A stretch of 64,000 nt of DNA from Bradyrhizobium sp. Rc3b. Its GTDB lineage: Bacteria > Pseudomonadota > Alphaproteobacteria > Rhizobiales > Xanthobacteraceae. The stretch lies in assembly GCF_900114915.1 (NCBI RefSeq), contig NZ_FOUS01000005.1:350723-414722 (forward strand). Reading direction: 5' to 3'. Positions 55,379 through 64,000 of this stretch are shown here, piece by piece. Below the pieces are notes generated by a model that saw nothing but the letters and a program-made list of their open reading frames with translations, was not told where the DNA came from and ran no database searches. The stretch's first letter is position 1. Each line of letters opens with the position of its first letter. Both the position numbers and the translations under genes were made by a program.

Positions 55379-58300
55379 TCACCAATTGTAGCGAACGCTG
55401 CCCTTGCCGGCGTAGCTGCGGGTGACGCTGGAGAACTCGCCTTCGAACGTGGCCGCCCCCGACCAGCCGTTCAGCCATTTCATCTCGACCGATGCCGTCG
55501 TGAGCGCGGCGTCGCGGGCCTGCGCTGCGCCGTTGACGACGAAGCTTGCGACCGGCAAAGCCTGAAAGGTTGCGGCGGCCGCACGATCGGGATTGAAATC
55601 ATGCGCCCAGGCGACACGGCCGCGCAGTGCCAACACGCCGGCCAGCGTGGCGAACGACTTGTCGGTACGCAGGCCGAGCTCGCTGCGGCTGTCGGTCACG
55701 CTCTTCGCGGCGTAGTTCAAGGCGAATGCCGATGAGCCGGAGACGACGTGTTCGGCATAGGCTGGCAGGTCGAGCGTCGTGAACTGCATCGCCCCATAAG
55801 GCGTGAGGCCGATCCCGCCGATCCATGCCCCGACCAGGCGGTAGCCGCCTTCGAGACGACCGGAATACGCGTTGGCGTCGAATGCGGCGCGCAGGCGGTC
55901 TGTGCCAGCGACCGTCACGGTGCGATCGGTGGTGATGTTCTGCCAGCCATAGGCCAGCGCGGCGGAGACGTAGGCCGCGCCGTTCGCATGGTAAAGATAG
56001 GCGCCGGCCTGGAACAGGTCGGAGCGACCGGAGCCGAGACCGTTCACGCCGAAGCTGGTGCCACCGCCGGCAAGCGCGAAGCCGAGCTTCGTGTTCGGCG
56101 CGAGCCAATAGTCCGCGCCGACCGCCGTGCCGGCGATGCGGCTCGTCATGTCGTTCGAACCATCCGTCGCACGGCCGTCGGTCGATTGCGATCCGCCGAA
56201 GCCGGCAGCCCACACGCTCCAACGCCGCGCAAATCCCTGCGCCGGAGCCTTGCCGAACATGGCGAACGCGTCGGTGCGCTTGCGTGCGGCATAGGCGCTT
56301 GCCTGAACATCTTCGGCAAGTCCAGCCGCACCGTTCGCAGGATCCGGCCCGCCCTCGCGCTGCGCGAAGGGGTCGGTGAGCAGGCCCATGAACTGGCTCA
56401 TCGCGCTGATCGTCGTCTGCTGCGCTGCCGTGCCTTGTTCGCCCGAGGCTTGCGTCAAGCCGGCCGCCGTCATGCTGCCATAGATCAGCGGAATGCCGCC
56501 GTTGACGTCGAAGGAATTGACCAATGCGTTCGCCACCGCCTGCTGATTGCCGTTCAGGCCGGAATTCGGCGGCGGCACGAAGGCGAGCGACAGGTTGAGA
56601 TAGGCATTGTTTGCGTCGTAGCTGAGATCGGTCTTGAAGTTCGCCGGGAGATTGCTGCTGGCAACGGCCGAGGCAAAGCTACCGGAGAGACCGCCGCCCG
56701 CGCTGAGGATGGTGTATTTCTTCTCGATATAGCTGCCGGCTGCAAACACCGCGCTCACGGTAGCCCCGCCCAGCGTCGCGCTGCCCGTGACGTTCGCATG
56801 GGACGCCGTCGACGGATTGACCTGGACCTGATAGATCGCGCCCGATTGCAGGGCGAGATCGCCGACGATGCTCGTGACGCTGCCGGGCGTGCCGTTGCCG
56901 GGCGCGAACGTGCCGCCGCCGGCAATCGCCACCAACAGCGGATCGATCGTGCCCGATCCCATCAGCACGCCACCGGCATTCACGGTGACTGAAGAGGTGC
57001 CGGTGATCGTTCCTTCGACGTCGAGCACACCGCCATTCACGGCCGTGGCTCCGGTGTAGCCGTTGTTGCCGAGCAACATGGTGAAGCCGGCCGTGGTCGT
57101 CAGGCTCGCGGTCCCGCCGATGCCGTTGAGGACGCCTCCGATGGAGGTAATGGGCGCGTTCAGGTTGCCGTTGCGGATCGTGCCGCCGTTAAGGCCGACC
57201 GCGCCCTGGGTCTGCGTCGTGCCGCCCAGATCGAGTGTGGCACCGCTGTTGACCGTGGTCGTCCCGCCGACGTCGCCCAGCGTGCCGGCGCCGCTCAGGG
57301 CCAGCGTGCCGCCGTTGACGAAGGTGCCGCCGCTGTAGGTGTTGGCGCCGGACAGCGTCAGCGTGCCCAACCCCATTTTGGTCAGGGCTCCCGTGTTGAT
57401 GATCTGTCCTGATAACGTCGCATTGAAGCCGTTGGTGTCGATCGTGCCGCCGCCGGCCAGCAGCGAGATTGTCCGCGCGGTGCTGAAAGCCCCCGTGAAC
57501 CGCAGCGCGCCGCCGTTGAAGTTGACGTATTGCCCGAAGCTCAGTGCCGAGAGCGCGGCATCGCTGCCCGCCGCGACCGCCCCACCCGCCGCAACGATGA
57601 CGTTCGGCCCGATGAAGGCGGTCCCGGCATTGCCGTTGTCCGCGATCGGCATGGTGACGGAGGAGAGGATCGTGTTGGTGGCCGTATCCATCACGTAATA
57701 GCCATGGCCTGTCGTGATGTAGGCCCGGCTGCCGTCGGGCGTCACGGTCACTCCGATGCTGAAGCCGGACAAGGTCACGCTCGCCGTGACAGTGTTCGTC
57801 ACGGCATTGATCACCACGAGTTGGTTGGACTGCGTCGCCACATAGATCCGCGACCCGTCCGGGCTGGCCGCGACGCTCAGGGGCAGTCCGGAGACCGAAA
57901 CCGTCGTAACCACCGATTGCGATACCGCATCGATCACCGAGACGCTGCCACTGCTTTGATTGGCCACGTAGATCCGGCTTCCGTCCGGAGACATCGTGAT
58001 GCCGGAGGGGGAGCTTCCCGCCGCGACCGTGCCGATGACGGTTTTCGACGCGGCGTCGATGATCGAAATGTTCGCGGAGCCCTGGTTGGCGACATAGGCC
58101 CGGGTCCCGTCCGGCGAAACGACGACGCCGAAAGGGGCTACTCCCACCGCGATGGGTGAGCCGACCACGAGATTGGTCGCGGTGGAAATCACCGTGACCG
58201 AACCGGCCGAGGAGGACGTCACGTAGAGGCTCGAGCCATCCGGACTGAGCGCCAATCCCGCCGTCAATCCGGCGACGGGTATGGTCGCGACGACCGTCCG

Positions 58301-58633
58301 GCCAGCGACGTCGATGACCTCCACCGCGCCGGACATGGCAACGACATAGGCGAAGCGGCCATCGGCCGAAAACACCGCGCTGTGAGGATATGCGCTCGTT
58401 CCGATCGGGGACCCGATCGGAGCGTTGCTCAGCGTGCCGAACTCGATCACCTGCCCCGGTGTGCTGTTGATCGCGGTCCAGATGCCGTAATTGTCGATCT
58501 GCGCCCGGCTGGCGGAGGTCGAGCCGAGATACGGCAAAGCCAGGATGACGAACATGCCGCAACCTCTCACTGTCCGGCGACGACGGCAGCTGCGCGGACG
58601 TCGTTGCCAACGACCAGCGCGCAAAATTCCCAT
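55379..58633 (-). CDS. Autotransporter with YVTN beta-propeller passenger
   Basis: 1,084 residues. A basic stretch and hydrophobic signal (about 1-46) are followed by seven or more YVTN blades (SADGRFAYVV, SPDGSSLYVTSS, SPDGTRAYVANQG, SPDGSRIYVANQS, about 60-340). PATR-type repeats follow (LTLSGANTYSGGTFVNGGTL, about 400-570), then a linker and a C-terminal beta-barrel (about 820-1084) ending in YNW. Exported by the type V route. ATG at 58633 is preferred for its charged N-region; ATG at 58555 lacks one. Confidence 0.88.
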   Translation of the reverse strand: MGILRAGRWQRRPRSCRRRRTVRGCGMFVILALPYLGSTSASRAQIDNYGIWTAINSTPGQVIEFGTLSNAPIGSPIGTSAYPHSAVFSADGRFAYVVAMSGAVEVIDVAGRTVVATIPVAGLTAGLALSPDGSSLYVTSSSAGSVTVISTATNLVVGSPIAVGVAPFGVVVSPDGTRAYVANQGSANISIIDAASKTVIGTVAAGSSPSGITMSPDGSRIYVANQSSGSVSVIDAVSQSVVTTVSVSGLPLSVAASPDGSRIYVATQSNQLVVINAVTNTVTASVTLSGFSIGVTVTPDGSRAYITTGHGYYVMDTATNTILSSVTMPIADNGNAGTAFIGPNVIVAAGGAVAAGSDAALSALSFGQYVNFNGGALRFTGAFSTARTISLLAGGGTIDTNGFNATLSGQIINTGALTKMGLGTLTLSGANTYSGGTFVNGGTLALSGAGTLGDVGGTTTVNSGATLDLGGTTQTQGAVGLNGGTIRNGNLNAPITSIGGVLNGIGGTASLTTTAGFTMLLGNNGYTGATAVNGGVLDVEGTITGTSSVTVNAGGVLMGSGTIDPLLVAIAGGGTFAPGNGTPGSVTSIVGDLALQSGAIYQVQVNPSTASHANVTGSATLGGATVSAVFAAGSYIEKKYTILSAGGGLSGSFASAVASSNLPANFKTDLSYDANNAYLNLSLAFVPPPNSGLNGNQQAVANALVNSFDVNGGIPLIYGSMTAAGLTQASGEQGTAAQQTTISAMSQFMGLLTDPFAQREGGPDPANGAAGLAEDVQASAYAARKRTDAFAMFGKAPAQGFARRWSVWAAGFGGSQSTDGRATDGSNDMTSRIAGTAVGADYWLAPNTKLGFALAGGGTSFGVNGLGSGRSDLFQAGAYLYHANGAAYVSAALAYGWQNITTDRTVTVAGTDRLRAAFDANAYSGRLEGGYRLVGAWIGGIGLTPYGAMQFTTLDLPAYAEHVVSGSSAFALNYAAKSVTDSRSELGLRTDKSFATLAGVLALRGRVAWAHDFNPDRAAAATFQALPVASFVVNGAAQARDAALTTASVEMKWLNGWSGAATFEGEFSSVTRSYAGKGSVRYNW

Positions 58634-58891
58634 TGACCCCACGCGACAACCCCATTCCGACGGCGCAGCCCCGCATGGCGCGCTCGCATTCCAGAGACGG
58701 GAGAATCTCTAACAGGGCGGCAGACCGGACGATGTGCCCAGCGTCTCAGCGCGACAAAATCCAAGTAAACCTCTCGATGGTTGCAAATACACAATCGCAC
58801 AATCTATCTCGACCTCGCTTGCGCACCGATTTCCGAATGGCTACATCCAGACCCGACATTGGCTTGCCGCCGATCTCGAGAAATCAGTTGC

Positions 58892-59977
58892 ATGCGGTCT
58901 TCCGCATCGCGAGGGGATGTGGACGGGACTGCGTTGAACGGAAGCACGGCGGCGGACATTCCCGGGCGCGGTCCGGAGGCGCTCGCGCAGTTGCGGGCCA
59001 TGACGGTCGACATTTGTGAGGTCATTCCGCGGACCGCGGAGGGCGACTTCCATGTCACTACGGTGACGAGGATGACCCGCAACGCCCTGCTGATCGACAC
59101 GCGTGCCACCGACCAGGACTATGACCGCACGCCCGCGCACGTCGCCCGCGGCGTCATGGATCATTTTCAGATCACCCTCTGCGTCGAGGGCGAGATGCAG
59201 TTCAGCTCGGGCCGGCGCGAGGTCACGCTGCGGCCCGGCGACATCGTTCTGATCGACATGGCGCAGCCAAACCGGACCGCGCTGCGCGCCGCGGGCAGCC
59301 GCACCCATCTGATGTCGATCGTGCTGCAACGCGCGATGCTGGCGCCGCGGCTCGCCCATCCGGATGCGGCGACGGCAACCCTGCTGCCGTCGGATCACCC
59401 TCATGCACGCCTGCTCGCCAGCCACTACGCCGCGCTTGCCCTGCCGTCCGAGCCCGGCACGGACACCGCGACCGGCCATGCCGAAGCCACGGTCGAGGCG
59501 ATCGCCGATCTCGTGGCGGCCGCTGCCGGCGGGACGGCGGAGATCGTCGCGGGCCTCGAGCGCGCCGAGCGGCACCTCTACCTCACGATGATCAAGCGCC
59601 GCATCGCGAACAATCTCGAAACCGATGCGCTCACCAGCGAAGAGCTCTGCCGCCACTTCCAGATCTCGCGCGCGACCCTCTACCGGATGTTCGAGGCCGA
59701 GGGCGGGCTTGCGCATTATGTGCGGGAGCAGCGGCTCAATCTCGCGTTTCGGCGCTTGATATCACCATCCGCGCAGGACGGCCGTCTGATCGAGCTCGCC
59801 GTCGACATGCGCTTCAGCAGCGATTCCACCTTCATCCGCGCGTTCCGTCGCAAGTTCGGCCTGACGCCGGGCGAATTGAGGGAATTGGCCGACACGTGGC
59901 TGCGCGAGACCGGAGCGGTGCCGGCCGTCGACACGGTGCTGCATCAACTGGCGCGGCGGCGCGCATCGCAGCCCTAG
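58892..59977 (+). CDS. AraC family transcriptional regulator
   Basis: 361 residues with an N-terminal cupin-like sensing region (LCVEGEMQFSSGRREVTLRPGDIVLID). The C-terminal AraC DNA-binding domain (about 255-355) has the second HTH in ELAVDMRFSSDSTFIRAFRRKFGLTPGE. The start is uncertain; ATG at 58892 is used, and a TTG at 58934 or an upstream TTG at 58781 is possible. It is divergent from the autotransporter gene and is a candidate regulator of it. Confidence 0.85.
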   Translation: MRSSASRGDVDGTALNGSTAADIPGRGPEALAQLRAMTVDICEVIPRTAEGDFHVTTVTRMTRNALLIDTRATDQDYDRTPAHVARGVMDHFQITLCVEGEMQFSSGRREVTLRPGDIVLIDMAQPNRTALRAAGSRTHLMSIVLQRAMLAPRLAHPDAATATLLPSDHPHARLLASHYAALALPSEPGTDTATGHAEATVEAIADLVAAAAGGTAEIVAGLERAERHLYLTMIKRRIANNLETDALTSEELCRHFQISRATLYRMFEAEGGLAHYVREQRLNLAFRRLISPSAQDGRLIELAVDMRFSSDSTFIRAFRRKFGLTPGELRELADTWLRETGAVPAVDTVLHQLARRRASQP

Positions 59978-60060
59978 CCAGCACCTGATTTGTCGCCCGC
60001 GTTCCGGCGCGATATGACTCACGCCAGGGCCGGATGTTCGGCCAATGCGCGAGCGTCGCC

Positions 60061-60678
60061 GTGACTGATGCCATCAAGCTTGTCCTCTTCGACATGGACA
60101 ATGTCCTCTGCGACTACGACAGGGCGACGCGCGTCGCCTATCTGGCGGAGCTTGCGGGGACCAGCAGCGAAGCCGTTCACAACGCGATCTGGGACAGCGG
60201 ATTCGAGCTGCTCGGCGATTCCGGCGCGCTCGAGGCCGCCGACTATTTGCGGGGCTTTGGTGAACGCATCGGCTATCCCCTCTCGCTCGATGAATGGGTG
60301 GAGGCCCGGCGTCGTTCGATGCAGGCCGATCGCGCGATGCTGGACGTTGCCGGCAGCCTGCGAAACACCGTCGATATCGCCGTCCTGACCAACAATACCA
60401 CGCTGGTTGCCGACCACATCGACACGCTGCTGCCGGAATTGCGCCCGCTGTTCGGCGCCCGGATCTACACCTCGGCGCAATTCAAGACCGCCAAGCCGGA
60501 CCCGCACTGCTATCGCCTCTGCCTCTCGGAGCTCGGCTTGAGGCCGCAGACCGTCCTGTTCGTCGACGATCTCGCAGCCAACGTCGCCGGCGCGCGAGAG
60601 GCGGGCTTGTTCGCGCATCAGCACACGTCCGTGGAGACCTTCAGGCAGGCTTTGTCGGAGTACGGCCTGCTTCCCTGA
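60061..60678 (+). CDS. HAD-superfamily hydrolase
   Basis: 205 residues. Motif I LFDMDNVLCDYD (nucleophile and acid Asp), motif II TNNTT, motif III Lys in TAKPDPHCY, and motif IV FVDDLAANVAGA are in order. Probably a small-molecule phosphatase of the YihX/epoxide-hydrolase-like subgroup; substrate unknown. GTG at 60061 is used; ATG at 60034 is possible. Monocistronic. Confidence 0.87.
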   Translation: MTDAIKLVLFDMDNVLCDYDRATRVAYLAELAGTSSEAVHNAIWDSGFELLGDSGALEAADYLRGFGERIGYPLSLDEWVEARRRSMQADRAMLDVAGSLRNTVDIAVLTNNTTLVADHIDTLLPELRPLFGARIYTSAQFKTAKPDPHCYRLCLSELGLRPQTVLFVDDLAANVAGAREAGLFAHQHTSVETFRQALSEYGLLP

Positions 60679-60686
60679 TGAATGTG

Positions 60687-60765
60687 CGTAGGGTGGGCAA
60701 AGGCGCGACAGCGCCGTGCCCACGTCTTCAGAATCGTGGGCACGCTTCGCTTTGCCCACCCTACG
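60687..60765. repeat. Palindromic intergenic repeat, CGTAGGGTGGGCAAA family, copy 3
   Basis: CGTAGGGTGGGCAAAGGCG and CGCTTTGCCCACCCTACG with inner GTGCCCACG / CGTGGGCAC. Between the convergent HAD gene and dppF. Confidence 0.9.
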
Positions 60766-60776
60766 TGTTCATCGCA

Positions 60777-61745
60777 CTACGCCAGATGACACGCCACGAA
60801 ATGCCCGCCCGCCCCTTCCTTCAGCACGGGCGCGCTTTCCGCGCAGCGCGGCTGGGCGATCGGGCAGCGGGTGTGGAAGTGACAGCCCGACGGCGGCTTC
60901 ATCGGGCTCGGCACGTCGCCCTTGAGGCGGATGCGCTCGCGCTTGAGCTTTGGATCGGGCACCGGCACCGCCGACAACAACGCCCTGGTGTAGGGATGCT
61001 GCGGGTTGCGGTAGAGATCGCTCGCTTTCGCCAGCTCGACGATCCGGCCGAGATACATCACCGCGACGCGGTCGGAGATGTGCTCGACCACCGAGAGGTC
61101 GTGCGCGACGAAGAGATAGGTGAGGTTCAACTCGGCCTGGAGGTCTTCCAGCAGATTGATGACCTGGGCCTGGATCGACACGTCGAGCGCCGAGACCGGC
61201 TCGTCGCAGACGATCAGCTTCGGCTCGACCGCGAGCGCGCGCGCGATCACGATGCGCTGGCGCTGGCCGCCGGAGAATTCGTGCGGATAGCGCCGCATGT
61301 GCTCGGCCTTGAGCCCGACCTTGACCAGCAGGCCCGCGACGCGCTCCTCGCGCTCCTTGGCGGAGGTCGCAAGGTTATGGATGGTGAAGGCCTCGCCGAG
61401 GATCGCGCCGACCGTCATGCGCGGATTGAGCGAGGCGAACGGATCCTGGAACACCAGCTGCATGTTGCGCCGCATCGCGCGCAGATCGTTGCCGCCGAGG
61501 CTGCGCACGTCCTGGCCGTCGAAAGTGACCTCACCGTCGGTCGGCTCGATCAGGCGCAGCACGCAGCGTCCCGTCGTCGACTTGCCGCAGCCGGATTCAC
61601 CGACGAGACCGAGCGTCTCGCCGCGATTGACCGAGAACGACACGCCGTCGACCGCATAGACGGTGCCAACCTGGCGCGACAGCAGGCCACCGAGCACGGG
61701 GAAATGCTTCTTCAGATTGGAGACTTGCAGCAAGGGTTCGCTCAT
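60777..61745 (-). CDS. dppF: Dipeptide/oligopeptide ABC transporter ATP-binding protein (DppF type)
   Basis: 322 residues. Walker [13 protein letters not shown], signature [14 protein letters not shown], Walker [13 protein letters not shown], and the C-terminal oligopeptide-type Cys segment [11 protein letters not shown]. It powers peptide uptake with the DppD-type ATPase. It overlaps the upstream gene by 4 nt (ATGA). Full length; last gene of the operon. Confidence 0.93.
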   Translation of the reverse strand: MSEPLLQVSNLKKHFPVLGGLLSRQVGTVYAVDGVSFSVNRGETLGLVGESGCGKSTTGRCVLRLIEPTDGEVTFDGQDVRSLGGNDLRAMRRNMQLVFQDPFASLNPRMTVGAILGEAFTIHNLATSAKEREERVAGLLVKVGLKAEHMRRYPHEFSGGQRQRIVIARALAVEPKLIVCDEPVSALDVSIQAQVINLLEDLQAELNLTYLFVAHDLSVVEHISDRVAVMYLGRIVELAKASDLYRNPQHPYTRALLSAVPVPDPKLKRERIRLKGDVPSPMKPPSGCHFHTRCPIAQPRCAESAPVLKEGAGGHFVACHLA

Positions 61746-62737
61746 GCCGCACCTCCCAGATTTGTATCGCCGAGATGACAGGCCATGCGATGGCCGGGTG
61801 CGATCTCGCGCAGCAGCGGCTCCTTCTCGGTGCAGACGTTCATGGCGAACTTGCAGCGTGGCGCAAAGCGGCAGCCGACCGGCGGATTGATCAGGATCGG
61901 CACCGAGCCGCCGATCGCCTCGAGCCGCGTCTTGTGCTCGCTGTCGAGATCGATGCGCGGGATCGAGCGAATCAACCCTTGCGTATAGGGATGGCCGGGA
62001 TTGCCGAAGAGATCATCGACCGGCGCTTCTTCGACCACCTTGCCGGCATACATCACGACGACGCGCTGCGCGGTTTCGGCGACGACGCCCATGGCATGGG
62101 TGATCAGCATCACCGCCATGCCGAAGCGCTCCTTCATGTCCTGGAGCAGGTCCAGGATCTGGGCCTGGATGGTCACGTCGAGCGCGGTGGTGGGCTCGTC
62201 GGCGATGATCAGCTTCGGCTTGCAGGCGAGCGCCATCGCGATCATCACTCGCTGGCGCATGCCACCGGAGAACTGGTGCGGATAATTGTGCACGCGGCCT
62301 TCGGCGTTGGGGATCTGCACCAGCTTCAGCATCTCGATGGTGCGATCGAGCGCCTGCTTCCTGGTCACGGCCTCGTGGCGGCGCAGGCTCTCGGCGATCT
62401 GCTCGCCGACGGTGAGCACCGGGTTGAGCGAGGTCATCGGCTCCTGGAAGATGAAGCCGATCTCCTTGGCCCTGATCTCGTCGAGCTCGTTGCTGGTCAG
62501 CGGCACGAGATCGCGACCCTCGAAGATGATCTGACCCGCCGCGATGCGGCCCGGCGGCATCGCGATCAGCTTCAGGATCGACATCGCGGTGACGGTCTTG
62601 CCGCAGCCGGATTCGCCGACCACGCAGAGCGTCTCGCCCCGGTTGATGGAGATGTCGACGCCGTCGACGGCCTGGAGGATGCCGTCGTCCGTGGAGAAGT
62701 GGGTCTTCAGTCCCTTGATCTCGAGCAGCGGCGCCAT
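61742..62737 (-). CDS. dppD: Dipeptide/oligopeptide ABC transporter ATP-binding protein (DppD type)
   Basis: 331 residues. Walker [14 protein letters not shown]-loop [14 protein letters not shown], signature [15 protein letters not shown], Walker [13 protein letters not shown], and the C-terminal CKFAMNVC segment. It forms a heterodimeric ATPase with DppF. The stop overlaps dppF, and the start overlaps the dppC stop (TGATG). Confidence 0.93.
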   Translation of the reverse strand: MAPLLEIKGLKTHFSTDDGILQAVDGVDISINRGETLCVVGESGCGKTVTAMSILKLIAMPPGRIAAGQIIFEGRDLVPLTSNELDEIRAKEIGFIFQEPMTSLNPVLTVGEQIAESLRRHEAVTRKQALDRTIEMLKLVQIPNAEGRVHNYPHQFSGGMRQRVMIAMALACKPKLIIADEPTTALDVTIQAQILDLLQDMKERFGMAVMLITHAMGVVAETAQRVVVMYAGKVVEEAPVDDLFGNPGHPYTQGLIRSIPRIDLDSEHKTRLEAIGGSVPILINPPVGCRFAPRCKFAMNVCTEKEPLLREIAPGHRMACHLGDTNLGGAA

Positions 62738-63654
62738 CAGATCACCCGTCGCGCATCGAGTGCGTCACGCAGGCCGTCGCCGATGAAGTTGATGGCGACC
62801 ACCGCGATGAAGATCGCGCCACCCGGAAACAGCGCCCAGTGCGGGCCGATATCGAGAAAGTCCTTTGCGTCATACAGCAGCCGGCCCCAGGTCGGCGTGT
62901 CGGGCGGGAAGCCGAGGCCGAGGAAGGACAGCGTCGATTCCGCGATGATGGCGGCGGCGACGTCGATGGTGCCGGCGATGATCACCGGACCGAGCGCATT
63001 GGGCAGGATGTGACGTACCACCTGCCGCACCGGGCTCGCCCCGAGCGCCCGCGCGGCCTCGACGAACTCCTTCTCGCGGATCGACAGGAACTGGGCGCGC
63101 ACGAGCCGCGCCACCGGCATCCAGCGCAGGCCGCCGATCACGAGCACGATCAGGATGAAGATACCGCCCTCCGGACCGAACGCGGCCTTCAGACCGTCGC
63201 GGAAGAGATAGATCAGCAGCAGCAGCAGCGGCAATTGCGGCAGCGACAGGAACAGATCGGTCAGCCACATCAGCCCGTGGCCGAGCGCACCGCGCGACAT
63301 GCCGGCGAGCGCGCCGATCAGCACACCGACGAAGACCGAGACCAGCATCGCGGCGAGGCCGACCGCGAGCGAGATGCGCCCGCCATAGATCATGCGGGCG
63401 AGGATGTCCTGCCCGAGATCGTCGGTGCCGAAGGGATGCGCCGGCGAGGGCCCCTGCATGCCTGCGACGATGTCGATGTCGTCGATCTTGACGCGCCAGA
63501 TGAAGGGGCCGAGCACCACCGCCAGGATCAGAACGAGCAGCAGGAACGCGCTGACCACGGCAAGCTTGTGGCGGCTGTAGCGCCGCCACGTCTCGCGCCA
63601 GGGCGAGTAGACGCGCCGCTCAGCGGAGGGAGATGCGAGGGTCAAGCCAGCCAT
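62737..63654 (-). CDS. dppC: Peptide ABC transporter permease (DppC type)
   Basis: 305 residues. The N-terminal anchor (about 30-55) and five further helices include the permease EAA loop EFVEAARALGASPVRQVVRHILPNALGP. A short periplasmic loop (DIVAGMQGPSPAHPFGTDDLGQD) follows the first helix, as in DppC/OppC. ATG at 63654 is chosen; a longer frame to 63699 is disfavoured. It overlaps the DppB-type gene by 35 nt. Confidence 0.9.
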   Translation of the reverse strand: MAGLTLASPSAERRVYSPWRETWRRYSRHKLAVVSAFLLLVLILAVVLGPFIWRVKIDDIDIVAGMQGPSPAHPFGTDDLGQDILARMIYGGRISLAVGLAAMLVSVFVGVLIGALAGMSRGALGHGLMWLTDLFLSLPQLPLLLLLIYLFRDGLKAAFGPEGGIFILIVLVIGGLRWMPVARLVRAQFLSIREKEFVEAARALGASPVRQVVRHILPNALGPVIIAGTIDVAAAIIAESTLSFLGLGFPPDTPTWGRLLYDAKDFLDIGPHWALFPGGAIFIAVVAINFIGDGLRDALDARRVI

Positions 63655-64000
63655 AAAGCACGTCCGCGATGAGATTGAACAGCACGACCAGACACGCAAA
63701 GACGAAGGTGACGGCCATCACCACCGGCGTGTCGTTGGAAAGGATGGAGGAGATCAGCAGCGAGCCGATGCCCGGAATACGGAAGATCTGCTCGGTGACG
63801 ATGGCGCCGCCGAACACCGCGGGCATTTGCAGCGCGATCAACGTCACGACCGGAATCATGGCGTTGCGCATGACATGCTTGACGATGACCTTGGCCTGCC
63901 CGAGCCCCTTGGCGCGGGCGGTGGTGACATAGTCGAGCCGGATCACATCCAGCATCGCCGAGCGCACGAAACGCGTCATCGACGCCGCCTGGAACAGGCC
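63620..64000 (-). CDS. dppB: Peptide ABC transporter permease (DppB type), N-terminal part beyond window
   Basis: Only the C-terminal 127 residues are inside the window; the frame is open to 64000 (GLFQAASMTRFVRS). It contains the EAA-like loop DYVTTARAKGLGQAKVIVKHVMRNAMIPV and ends in the PRISLR-type tail. With dppC, dppD and dppF it completes an uptake system; the substrate-binding gene should lie to the right, outside the window. Confidence 0.92.
   Translation of the reverse strand, partial: GLFQAASMTRFVRSAMLDVIRLDYVTTARAKGLGQAKVIVKHVMRNAMIPVVTLIALQMPAVFGGAIVTEQIFRIPGIGSLLISSILSNDTPVVMAVTFVFACLVVLFNLIADVLYGWLDPRISLR

Overview
The window is high-GC alphaproteobacterial chromosome and most resembles the genus Bradyrhizobium. 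The grounds are a 16S-tRNA-Ile rRNA operon of alphaproteobacterial type, a TlpA thioredoxin that closely matches the Bradyrhizobium japonicum protein as I remember it, a SAM-II riboswitch ahead of metX, an argH-lptM-lysA block opposite tlpA, and many short palindromic intergenic repeats typical of that genus. I see no phage, integrase, insertion sequence or CRISPR array. Species-level assignment is not possible by eye.

Layout. 1-2929: left-facing rRNA operon (tRNA-Ile, 16S, leader, promoter) plus about 0.7 kb of non-coding DNA with a 12-bp tandem repeat. 2930-12411: M23 peptidase, SMP-30-like propeller, clpB, MOSC protein, CHAP-like protein, hydrolase. 12756-17876: metX-metW under a SAM-II riboswitch, divergent from chorismate mutase-hisC-tyrC. 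17982-24666: DUF2125 protein, ChaC-like cyclotransferase, the ftsE-ftsX-ydcF-plsC operon, and a zinc-ribbon protein followed by a CpdR-like receiver. 24859-27941: a TIGR02302/DUF4175-type protein encoded as two overlapping genes. 28107-33756: decarboxylase-like and dehydrogenase genes, lysA-lptM-argH, tlpA and a small YjfB-like gene. 33936-37682: hbdA, etfBA, a cobalamin adenosyltransferase and a twin-membrane protein. 37916-41769: YihY, a soluble hybrid histidine kinase, GluQ and AlkA. 41801-49574: an accessory catabolic cluster (LysR, nitronate monooxygenase, orphan solute-binding protein, acyl-CoA synthetase, flavin monooxygenase, NHL propeller). 49789-55365: HNH nuclease, an exported GH16-GH1 glucanase/glucosidase pair, dodecin, diguanylate cyclase. 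55379-60678: autotransporter with a beta-propeller passenger, AraC regulator, HAD hydrolase. 60777-64000: a left-facing Dpp/Opp-type peptide ABC transporter whose first permease runs off the window.

How the genes fit together. Much of the window is housekeeping: ribosomal RNA, protein quality control, methionine, aromatic amino acid, histidine, lysine and arginine synthesis, cell division, electron transfer and cytochrome oxidase assembly. The least-explained parts are the LysR-controlled catabolic cluster with two matching operators, the split TIGR02302 pair, the exported glucan-degrading pair, the large propeller autotransporter, and the 12-bp repeat upstream of the rRNA promoter. No part of the window is clearly a new defence or mobile system.
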